The notes under the pieces were generated by a model that worked only from the letters and a program-made list of their open reading frames with translations, ran no database searches and was not told the origin of the DNA. A program made the position numbers and the translations under genes. Below are positions 55,603 to 62,681 of a stretch of DNA of 64,000 nucleotides, piece after piece (positions within the stretch are counted from its first letter, which is position 1; each line of letters begins with the position of its first letter). Location of the stretch: the NCBI GenBank assembly GCA_026389845.1, contig JAPLHB010000206.1, positions 1-64,000 on the forward strand. The letters run 5' to 3'. Source of the DNA: Chloroflexota bacterium. GTDB taxonomy: Bacteria > Chloroflexota > Anaerolineae > CG2-30-64-16.

Positions 55603-57048
55603 CTAGATCTCGTCAACAATCACGCCGGTGACATTGCCGCTCACCGTGCCCAGGTTTTGGGCTACATCGAGGTTGGCTTCATCCCCGACCTCTTCCGCCT
55701 GAAGCCCGACCAGGGTTCCCGCGACAACCTTCACCCGCTGCTCGATCTTGATCCCACCCTTGACTCGCCTGGCGACGAGGCCGACGACCGTGCCGCCTTG
55801 CGCGATGGTCTCCACCGTCTGCTGGATGACCTTGCGGAACTGCTCGGCGGCCGCGCCCGCGCGCGCCATGCGTTCGGGGAACAGTGCGCCGTCGGGCAGG
55901 CGGCTGTAGAGCACAGGTACGCCCCACTCCGCGTTGAAGGGCTGGTCAAGACCCTTGTCCGTGCTGGTTTCGAGCAGCATGGCCCGCCGGCCGACGTACA
56001 TCGCCTCGTCCAGCGACAGGCCGCCGGCCAGGGCGCTGTAGAACATTCCACTGAACGCCTGCGCCGCGACGTCAATCACCTCGTACTGCATGGCGATGAT
56101 CGCGGGGATTTCGCCCGCCGCGAGCGCGCCCGCCACGCCGTCCCACGGGTACCGCGCGTTGCGCGCGCCGGAGTAGCACGCGCCCAACACGGCCAGCCGC
56201 ACGCCGCGCTCCTGAAGAATCGCCGCCAGGTCACCGGCGCGCAGCCGGACCTCGTTCTTCTGGATTTTGTCCGCCACCAGGAGCAGCGCGCCCTCTTCCC
56301 GCAGCGGGCTGCCGGGCGTGAAGGGATCGCCACGCTGTTCGGTGATGCCGTGCCCGGCAAAGTGAAAGATGTAGGTGCCTTTCGGCAGCTTCGTGGCGAG
56401 GTCGCCGGGGGTCGCATCCATCAACACCGGATCCACGGTGATGCGCACCCCTTCCAGGTCGAAGTCCTGCACGGCGCGCTGGATGGCGGCCACGTCCTTG
56501 TCCAGGTAGAGCACCGACTGCTGCGCGGGCAACGCCGTCGCGATCGCCAGGCGGATGTCGGTCACGTCGGCCGAAGACTTCGCGATCGCGGGATGTGGAT
56601 GCGGCAGCGGCTCGTGACGCACCACCGAGATGCGGGGGTTCAAGGCCAGAAAGCCCCGCATCGAATCGGGGCCGCCCAGCAGATCGAGGAAAGCATACTC
56701 CCATGGCCACTGCTTCAACGCGTGGTCGGCAATGATCAGGCGAAGCCGGACGCCGCCCTCGACACCGGCCTGGTCATAGGCATAGCGGAAACGTTCACGG
56801 ATGACCCCCTCGGGCAACAGACAGCCAGCCAGCTTCTTGCCGAGGCTGACCAGGTTGCGCAGAGTGATCTGTTTCCCGGCCAGGTAGGCCAGCATATCGG
56901 ACGCGGGGGCTTCGCTCGCCGGGACTGTGACGGGGGTGATCGTCTCCCCGGCTTCCGGGGTAGGCAACAGGGCTACCTGGCATGCGGCCTGACCGTCGGC
57001 CGGGCGTGTCAGGTACAGCTTAAAGTCAACGTACTGGCGCTGCTTCAT
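55603..57048 (-). CDS. CHAT-domain peptidase
   Basis: 481 residues. An N-terminal beta-rich region (1-110) is followed by a CHAT domain (about 115-400) with intact dyad: His233 in FHFAGHGITE and Cys291 in LGACYSGAR. Other family marks are KQWPWEYAFLD, IPAIIAMQYEV and LSLDEAMYVGRRAML. CHAT peptidases are caspase relatives, including TPR-CHAT/Csx29 and bacterial separase-like proteins. The C-terminal 75 residues are Val/Gly-rich with GTVVGL, GTLVGL and a final NLGTVSGNVTGVIVDEI that resembles the tail of the CHAT protein at 52820. The start at 57048 (MKQRQYVDFKLYL) is chosen because longer upstream frame overlaps the caspase gene. Probably active and cytoplasmic. Confidence 0.87.
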   Translation of the reverse strand: MKQRQYVDFKLYLTRPADGQAACQVALLPTPEAGETITPVTVPASEAPASDMLAYLAGKQITLRNLVSLGKKLAGCLLPEGVIRERFRYAYDQAGVEGGVRLRLIIADHALKQWPWEYAFLDLLGGPDSMRGFLALNPRISVVRHEPLPHPHPAIAKSSADVTDIRLAIATALPAQQSVLYLDKDVAAIQRAVQDFDLEGVRITVDPVLMDATPGDLATKLPKGTYIFHFAGHGITEQRGDPFTPGSPLREEGALLLVADKIQKNEVRLRAGDLAAILQERGVRLAVLGACYSGARNARYPWDGVAGALAAGEIPAIIAMQYEVIDVAAQAFSGMFYSALAGGLSLDEAMYVGRRAMLLETSTDKGLDQPFNAEWGVPVLYSRLPDGALFPERMARAGAAAEQFRKVIQQTVETIAQGGTVVGLVARRVKGGIKIEQRVKVVAGTLVGLQAEEVGDEANLDVAQNLGTVSGNVTGVIVDEI

Positions 57049-57058
57049 AGATAGACTC

Positions 57059-57877
57059 TCACGTAAAGAGCGGCATCTTCTTGTGTGCAGCACGTCCTTC
57101 CAGCCGCGGGTGCTGGTTGTAGCCGGCGTCGTCGAGCAGGAAGAGCAGCCGCGAGTGCAACTGCTGGTAGGTGAGCTGGTAGTTGGCCTCGCGGATGGCC
57201 TGGAGCGCATAGTAGGTCATCGCGCCGTGGTATTTGCCGCCGATGAACGCGTCATAGGAGTATTCCCGATCGGTGCAGCCGCTCAGCAGGATCTCCTTCA
57301 TGCCGGATTCGGGGAATTTCTCCTTGCGCTTCGGCGCTGCCTTCCACGGGTTCTGCAGCACGGGTTGGCCGCGCAGGGCCGGGCTGAGGAAACGCACCCG
57401 CCGGTCGTCGGGCGTCTTGAGGCCGGGGATGAACTCCCCAACCACCACCCGCGTGACCGAGCCGGAGAAGCAGGAGTCGGAGATGACCGTCAGGTGAACG
57501 TCCTTCGGCAACGCCGTTTTGAACAGCCCACGCAGATCGTCGTCTACGATCAGGTGATCCCCGCAGTCGTAGGGGCAGAGTGCCTCGTCGTACTTCTCCT
57601 CGTCGCCGCTGGTGTCGGTCACATACGTGCCGTGCGACGAGTTAGTGAAGACGAGCACGTCGCCGGGCTTGGCCCCCGCCAGCAGCGCCGTCAGGCCAGC
57701 CATCACGTTGGCCTTTGTTGCCTGCGCATCGAGCATCAGTTTGACGTCCGCGGAAGGAAAGTCGTAGTGGCTGACCAGCAACTCAGCCCAGGCCGTGGCA
57801 TCGTTGACGCAACCGTTGAGGTCGCTGCCGTCGTACGGATAGTCGTTGATGCCGACACAGAGAGCTTTCTTCGCCAT
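57059..57877 (-). CDS. Caspase-like peptidase C14 (metacaspase/orthocaspase)
   Basis: 272 residues, just the p20/p10 caspase fold. The start KKALCVGINDYPYDGSDLNGCVNDA is the standard opening; His82 lies in FTNSSHGTYV and Cys136 in SDSCFSGSVT, so the catalytic dyad is intact. LLSGCTDREYSYDA and HGAMTYYALQAI follow. An acidic stretch (DTSGDEEKYDEALCPYDCGDHLIVDDD, residues about 87-113) may bind calcium, which activates many metacaspases; the specificity is usually for Arg/Lys. First gene of a four-gene operon with two CHAT proteins and a helical protein, with its own promoter and a TCAGGAGGAAAC ribosome site. Confidence 0.93.
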   Translation of the reverse strand: MAKKALCVGINDYPYDGSDLNGCVNDATAWAELLVSHYDFPSADVKLMLDAQATKANVMAGLTALLAGAKPGDVLVFTNSSHGTYVTDTSGDEEKYDEALCPYDCGDHLIVDDDLRGLFKTALPKDVHLTVISDSCFSGSVTRVVVGEFIPGLKTPDDRRVRFLSPALRGQPVLQNPWKAAPKRKEKFPESGMKEILLSGCTDREYSYDAFIGGKYHGAMTYYALQAIREANYQLTYQQLHSRLLFLLDDAGYNQHPRLEGRAAHKKMPLFT

Positions 57878-57925
57878 GGTTTCCTCCTGAGGTGTGAATG
57901 TGCGTTAACTGCCGTTTGTGCTGCT

Positions 57926-57954
57926 ATTGTACAGCAAGGCTACGGGACTGTCAA
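57926..57954 (-). promoter_or_regulatory. Sigma70-type promoter of the caspase-CHAT operon
   Basis: On the minus strand: TTGACA (57954-57949), 17-bp spacer, TACAAT (57931-57926), about 50 bp before the caspase ATG. One mismatch from consensus; suggests constitutive expression. Confidence 0.83.
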
Positions 57955-58053
57955 TATCTTAACCAAACCGGAGCCGCGCAACCGGCGGCGGCGCCCTTGC
58001 GTATATCAGGTTGTGGCTTGAGTCACACTGATTAATCCATCTGGAGGTTCGCC

Positions 58054-58776
58054 ATGCGTTTCCTATCTGTCATTTCCATCCTCCTCGTCGCCGCGCTGCT
58101 GAGCGGCTGCACGTTCGGGGGTGGGATCATCGGTTCGGGCAAGGTTGTCACGGTGGAGAAGGATTTCACCGGCTTCAGCAAAGTCGCTATCGGCAGCGCC
58201 TTCACGGCCGACATCACCCGCGCCGACAAGTTCAGCGTAGTTGTCACCGTGGATGACAACCTGGAGAAGTATCTGCGGGTGGTGCAAACCGGCGACACGC
58301 TGAAGATTACCCTGGAGATGGGGCCGAGCTTTTCGCTGCGCGGCAACAACACCCTGAAGGCAAAAATCACCCTGCCGGAGTTGAGCGGCGTCACCGCCAG
58401 CGGCGCGAGCAACGTAACGCTCACAGGGTTCAAGTCGGCGGCGGCGCTGGCGACTGACGTTTCCGGCGCCAGCACGCTGAAAGGCGACGCGCAGGCGGGC
58501 GACGCCCGGTTTGTGGTGTCGGGCGCGAGCACGCTGAATCTTCAAGGGGCCGGCCGAAACCTGACCCTCAGTGTCTCAGGCGCGAGCACAGCCAACCTCG
58601 ACAAGTTCGCAGTGGCGGACGTCCGGGCAGACGTGAGCGGAGCCAGCTCTGCCACAGTGAACGCTACGGGTCGGCTGGACGCGGAAGCCAGCGGCGCGTC
58701 GAAACTGCGCTACACGGGCAGTCCCGTCCTCGGCACGATACACACTTCCGGGGCGTCGTCGGTGGACCGAAAGTAG
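58054..58776 (+). CDS. GIN-domain (DUF2807) lipoprotein
   Basis: 240 residues. A lipoprotein signal (MRFLSVISILLVAALLSGC, Cys19) is followed by a head GIN domain: GSGKVVTVEKDFTGFSKVAIGSAFTADITR, then a repetitive beta-helix rich in SGAS motifs (TASGASNVTLTG, DVSGASTLKG, VVSGASTLNL and so on). The family is thought to be a surface or periplasmic adhesin-like head domain. The ATG follows CTGGAGG. Divergent from the caspase operon and probably unrelated to it. Confidence 0.9.
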   Translation: MRFLSVISILLVAALLSGCTFGGGIIGSGKVVTVEKDFTGFSKVAIGSAFTADITRADKFSVVVTVDDNLEKYLRVVQTGDTLKITLEMGPSFSLRGNNTLKAKITLPELSGVTASGASNVTLTGFKSAAALATDVSGASTLKGDAQAGDARFVVSGASTLNLQGAGRNLTLSVSGASTANLDKFAVADVRADVSGASSATVNATGRLDAEASGASKLRYTGSPVLGTIHTSGASSVDRK

Positions 58777-58785
58777 GTTCCCATT

Positions 58786-59007
58786 GTCATTGCGAGGGGC
58801 CGCAGCCCCGAAGCAATCCCTCCCGTGCTTGGGATTGCTTCGGGGCATCCTTCGACTGCGCTCAGCTATCCATGCCGGGTGCGACCTCACAGCCGATGAA
58901 AACAGCGGAAACGGCTCCCAGACATCGGCTGTACTTTCGCCCGCCGCCGGAGCGTCGGGCATGGGAGCCCGACCCGCTGTTCTCAAGACAGGACGCTCCT
59001 CGCAATG
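58786..59007. repeat. Mosaic intergenic repeat with CATTGCGAGG ends
   Basis: GTCATTGCGAGG (58786) and CCTCGCAATG (58998) are inverted ends; the interior includes GAAGCAATCCC/GGGATTGCTTC and the widespread CCTTCGACTGCGCTCAG motif. It fills the space between the GIN-domain gene and the convergent kinase gene. No ORF supported. Confidence 0.7.
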
Positions 59008-59028
59008 GCGAGGTTTCCGAACAGTGGC

Positions 59029-61020
59029 CTACCCGGTTTCCCGGTCCCCCGCGCTCCCCTTTCCCTCGTTCTCCGGCCCGACCGCCGGCAGCCACACGGT
59101 AAACGTGCTGCCCTGCCCCGGCTCGCTTTCCACGGTGATCCTACCGTTGTGCCGCTTGACGATCTCCTGGCAGATGGATAGGCCCAACCCTGTGCCTGCA
59201 ATGTTCGCCTGGCGGGCGGCATCGCCGCGATAGAACCGCTCGAAGATGTGCGTCTGGTCTTCGGCCGTCATGCCGGGGCCGGTGTCGCGGACGGAGAATG
59301 TGACCCATTGCAGATTTGAGACGTGAAATTGCAGATTACTTGCGCCCTGCTCGGCGGGGTTGCCAATCTGCAATCTGCTATCTGCCGTTTGCAATCCGGT
59401 GCTGAGGGTAATTGTCCCCCCACGCGGGGTGTAGCTCATTGCGTTGGTCAGCAGGTTGCTCAGCGCCGGCAGCAACATGCGCTGATCGGCCCACGCGGGG
59501 GGCAGATTTTCTTGGGGTTTCAGGTGCAGCGTCAAGCCGCGCTGGAGCAACAACTCGCTCCGCTCGGCCGCCAGGATGGCGATCAAGCCGTTGACGTCCA
59601 CCGGGGCGAAGACCGGTTGCGCCTTACTCAGATCGAACCGGGAGATCTGGAGCAGGTCTTCGATCAGGCGTTGCAGCACCTCGCTCTCGTGATGCAGGGT
59701 CGTCATGTAGTGGCCGCGCTTCTCGGGTTTGCCGCGGTCGAGCAGGTACAGATAGGTGATGATGTTCGTGAGCGGGGTGCGCAGCTCGTGCGAGACGTTG
59801 GCGACGAACTGGCTTTTGAGCACGTCGAGTTCCCGCAGCCGATGTGCGGCTTCCTGGAGCGCTTCGTTGGCGGCCTGGAGTTCGGCGGTACGCGCGGCCA
59901 CGCGTTGCTCCAGCTCTTCGGCATGACGGTGAATTTCCTCGTGGAGCTGGGCGTTCTCGATCGCCACCGCAGCCTGGTCTGCCAGCAGGCGCAGCACTCG
60001 CAGCTCAGCTTCGGTCCAGTCGTGTGGCGAGGAACGCGCCGCGTTCATCACCCCCACCACCCGGTCGCCGATCTTGAGCGGCAGGCCGACGATGGCGCCA
60101 TCCCGGTATTGGGGCGGCGCGGCATAGAGTGGATGGCTGTGCATGTCGGGGATCACCAACGATTCGCCCGCCCGGGCTACCCGATAGGTGAGGCCCTCGG
60201 GCCGCGGCTCGGCGAAAGACTGGCCGCGGCGGCCATCGCGCCACAGCGATGAACCGAACGTCAGTCGGTCATCCCGGTACAGGAAGACGTGGGCGTTGTT
60301 AAGCCCGGGCATCAACCCCAAGGTGTGTTCGAGAATGGCGTCCAGCACATGCGGCAGATCGAGGCTGGAGGTCAGACTGAGGCTGGCCTTCCGTAGCGCC
60401 TCTAGCTCGGCTGCGCGCTGTTCGGCGGCCTCGAACAACTCGGCCTGGCGCGCTTCGGCTTGTTTGCGCGCGATGACCAGGGCGATCTGCGAGGAGACGA
60501 AAGTCAGGATCTCCTTCTCGATCTCGCCAAAGCGAATCTGCGGATCGTAGCTCTGCACCGCCAGGACGCCGATGGTCTGGCCGCGGGTTTTGAGTGGCAC
60601 GCCCAGCCAGTCAATCGGCGGAGTGCCTCTCAGTTGCACTTCGCCGATCTCGATCAGTTGGACCCGGCGTTCGGCCGAGACGAGTTGCGTCTGGCCCGTG
60701 CGCAGCACGTATTCCGTCAACGAGCGCGCGGATTTCCGCGGCTGGGGCGCCGCGTCGTAGGCATCCCGGTAGTAGGGAAAACTGACGACATCGGCAACCG
60801 GGTCGTAGACGGCGATGTAGAGATTTGTGGCCGGTATCAGCCCTGCCAGGATTTCGTGAATGGCACGGTAGAGCTCGTCCAGGCTCTCGGTGACCACGGC
60901 GGCATCGGCGATGCGATAGAGCGCGGCCTGCAGCCGGGCGTTCCATTCCTGGGGTGCGGCGGCCAGCTCGCGCGCGCGCTGGACCAATAACTCCTCAAGC
61001 TCGGCGATTCGATCGGTCAT
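59029..61020 (-). CDS. GAF-GAF sensor histidine kinase
   Basis: 663 residues, cytoplasmic. A short coiled coil opens the protein, then GAF 1 (about 25-190, NLYIAVYDPVADVVSFPYY) and GAF 2 (about 215-370, NAHVFLYRDDRLTFGSSLW). HisKA has His411 (FVANVSHELRTPLTNI) and the HATPase domain has NLLTNAMSYTPRGG, VRDTGPGMTAEDQ, IFERFYRGDAA and GTGLGLSICQEIVKRHNG. Between the N and G1 boxes (residues about 540-568) is an extra stretch encoded by 7-nt CAATCTG repeats. The remnant of a response regulator ends exactly at its start codon, so it was once coupled to that regulator. Confidence 0.92.
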   Translation of the reverse strand: MTDRIAELEELLVQRARELAAAPQEWNARLQAALYRIADAAVVTESLDELYRAIHEILAGLIPATNLYIAVYDPVADVVSFPYYRDAYDAAPQPRKSARSLTEYVLRTGQTQLVSAERRVQLIEIGEVQLRGTPPIDWLGVPLKTRGQTIGVLAVQSYDPQIRFGEIEKEILTFVSSQIALVIARKQAEARQAELFEAAEQRAAELEALRKASLSLTSSLDLPHVLDAILEHTLGLMPGLNNAHVFLYRDDRLTFGSSLWRDGRRGQSFAEPRPEGLTYRVARAGESLVIPDMHSHPLYAAPPQYRDGAIVGLPLKIGDRVVGVMNAARSSPHDWTEAELRVLRLLADQAAVAIENAQLHEEIHRHAEELEQRVAARTAELQAANEALQEAAHRLRELDVLKSQFVANVSHELRTPLTNIITYLYLLDRGKPEKRGHYMTTLHHESEVLQRLIEDLLQISRFDLSKAQPVFAPVDVNGLIAILAAERSELLLQRGLTLHLKPQENLPPAWADQRMLLPALSNLLTNAMSYTPRGGTITLSTGLQTADSRLQIGNPAEQGASNLQFHVSNLQWVTFSVRDTGPGMTAEDQTHIFERFYRGDAARQANIAGTGLGLSICQEIVKRHNGRITVESEPGQGSTFTVWLPAVGPENEGKGSAGDRETG
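59310..59400. repeat. 7-nt CAATCTG repeats inside a kinase gene
   Basis: Units CAATCTG, CAATCTG, CTATCTG, CCGTTTG, CAATCCG and, upstream in opposite sense, GCAGATT. They encode a surface insertion at the same alignment position as the heptamer insertion in the next kinase (61470). Confidence 0.75.
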
Positions 61021-61195
61021 GAATGATGGTTCTCCTTATATCCCATCAGCTTGCCCACCAGTGCGGTGAGCGCGGCGACATCATACGGTTTCTGCATAAA
61101 CGCGGTGGGTATCTCGCGGAGGCCGTGCGCAACCGACGGATAATCAGCGGCCGGGCGGCCCGATCATCGTCTGCGATCAAGAAGCGCGTGTGGTC
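61017..61195 (-). pseudogene. Response regulator remnant with internal deletion and frameshift
   Basis: The minus strand first encodes RFLIADDDRAARPLIIRRL, the N-terminal strand and acidic cluster of a receiver. Then, in another frame, it encodes HGLREIPTAFMQKPYDVAALTALVGKLMGY, the conserved Lys-Pro end of a receiver. About 70 residues including the phosphorylated Asp are missing. The stop overlaps the next kinase's ATG (ATGA), the remains of a coupled operon. Confidence 0.78.
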
Positions 61196-61238
61196 CCTCG
61201 CGTGGTGCGCGGTGCGTGTCACCGCGTCACCGACTCCA

Positions 61239-62678
61239 TCACCCAACCGGCAGCCACACGGTGAACGTGCTGCCCTGCCCCGGCTCGCTTTCCACGGTGA
61301 TCCTGCCGTTGTGCCGCTGGACGATCTCCTGGCAAATGGAGAGGCCCAACCCCGTGCCCGACGCGCCGCTGGCCCGCCCGGCTTCGCCGCGATAAAACCG
61401 CTCGAACAGCCGCACCCGCTCTTCGGCCGTGATGCCGGGGCCGGTGTCGGAGACGGAGAACGTGACCCACGTGTTGCGTATTGCGTGCTGCGTGCTGCGT
61501 GCTGCGTGTTCCGTGACCCCCTCACCCCCCCGCTCATCTGCTCCTTCGCCCCCCCGCTCCAGTCGCGTTCGCACGGTGATCGTCCCCCCGACCGGCGTGT
61601 AGTTCATCGCGTTGGTCATCAAGTTGGTGAGCACCTGCGTCACCATCTTCGCGTCGGCTCGCACTGGCGGCAGGTCGGGCGCCAGATCGGTCTGGAGCTG
61701 CAGGCCGCGATCGGCCAGCAACGCGGCGCGATCGCCGGCCAGATTGCCGACGATCTGGTTAAGGTCAAGCTCGGCCAGGGCGGGCTGGTTTTTGCCCGCA
61801 TCCATGCGGGACAGATAGAGCAGATCTTCGATCAGGGCCGTCAGCAGGCCAATTTCGCGGTAGAGCGTCGCCAGGTATTGCGCCCGTTTCTCCGGCTTGC
61901 CTCGCTCGATCAGCGTCGCCATCAGCGTGATGTTGGTCAGCGGCGTGCGCAGCTCATGAGAGACGTTGGTAACGAATTGGCTCTTCAGGCGATCCAGCTC
62001 ACGCAGCTTCTCGTTAGCGGCCTGCAACGCGGCCTCGCGCTGCACAAGCTCGGCCGTGCGCTCGGCCACGCGCTGCTCTAGCTCGGCGGCGTAGCGGCGC
62101 ACCTCGTCGTACAGTTGGGCGTTATCAATGGCGACGCCGGCCTGATCGGCGAAGGCGAGCAGCGACTCGGCGTGGCCGGCCGTAAAGAAACCGGGAGTGG
62201 CGCTGTTCAGGTTCAGGAAGCCGACCGCCTGGCCCTTGATGCGGATGGGCGCGCCGACGTAGGAGCGCACCCAGCGCGTCTCGGGGATGTCTACCCAGCC
62301 CGGATAAACTTTCGTATCCGCGATGATGAACGGCTGGCCCGTCGCGGCCATCTGGCGCATATTCGGCACGTCGGCGACGGCGAAGCGGAGCGCCAGCAGC
62401 GGCGCGGTCAGTCCACGCTCGACGTAGCCGCGGTGCCGCGTCACCCGTGCGATGCCGTCTTCGATCAGCATGATACTGGCGGTCTCATGCGGCACGACCC
62501 GACCCACCACGGCCAGGATGCGGTCAAGCACCTCGTCGAAGCTGGCCGTGCTCGCCAGGGCCGCCGCAGTATCGCGCAGCGCCTCGGCCAGGATGCGCTG
62601 TTCACGTTCGGCCGCCTGCGCGCGCCGGCCCGCGGCGATGTGCCGCAAGGGCCGAAGAAACGTCTGGAAAAAGGTCAT
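61239..62678 (-). CDS. GAF sensor histidine kinase
   Basis: 479 residues, cytoplasmic. One GAF domain (about 30-190, VVPHETASIMLIEDGIARVTRHRGY), coiled coil with ELEQRVAERT, HisKA with His241 (FVTNVSHELRTPLTNI) and HATPase (NLMTNAMNYTPVGG, VSDTGPGITAEERV, LFERFYRGEAG, GTGLGLSICQEIVQRHNG). Residues about 375-402 (Gly/Glu-rich then HAARSTQHAIRN) are encoded by 7-nt TGCGTGN repeats placed between N and G1 boxes. The DNA of its 3' end is almost identical to the matching part of the kinase at 59029. It precedes the response-regulator remnant. Confidence 0.92.
   Translation of the reverse strand: MTFFQTFLRPLRHIAAGRRAQAAEREQRILAEALRDTAAALASTASFDEVLDRILAVVGRVVPHETASIMLIEDGIARVTRHRGYVERGLTAPLLALRFAVADVPNMRQMAATGQPFIIADTKVYPGWVDIPETRWVRSYVGAPIRIKGQAVGFLNLNSATPGFFTAGHAESLLAFADQAGVAIDNAQLYDEVRRYAAELEQRVAERTAELVQREAALQAANEKLRELDRLKSQFVTNVSHELRTPLTNITLMATLIERGKPEKRAQYLATLYREIGLLTALIEDLLYLSRMDAGKNQPALAELDLNQIVGNLAGDRAALLADRGLQLQTDLAPDLPPVRADAKMVTQVLTNLMTNAMNYTPVGGTITVRTRLERGGEGADERGGEGVTEHAARSTQHAIRNTWVTFSVSDTGPGITAEERVRLFERFYRGEAGRASGASGTGLGLSICQEIVQRHNGRITVESEPGQGSTFTVWLPVG
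61470..61512. repeat. 7-nt TGCGTGN repeats inside a kinase gene
   Basis: TGCGTAT, three TGCGTGC units, TGCGTGT, TCCGTGA. Complementary in sense to the CACGCAN units at 44228. Flanked by an additional CCCCCCCGCTC-rich stretch that also belongs to the insertion. Confidence 0.78.
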
Positions 62679-62681
62679 GGT

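Noticed and set aside
54337-57054. A 905-codon open frame on the plus strand antisense to the CHAT and helical genes
   Set aside because: It mirrors three well-supported minus-strand genes, has no recognisable motifs or ribosome site, and its His/Arg/Gln-rich composition is typical of antisense frames in GC-rich DNA.
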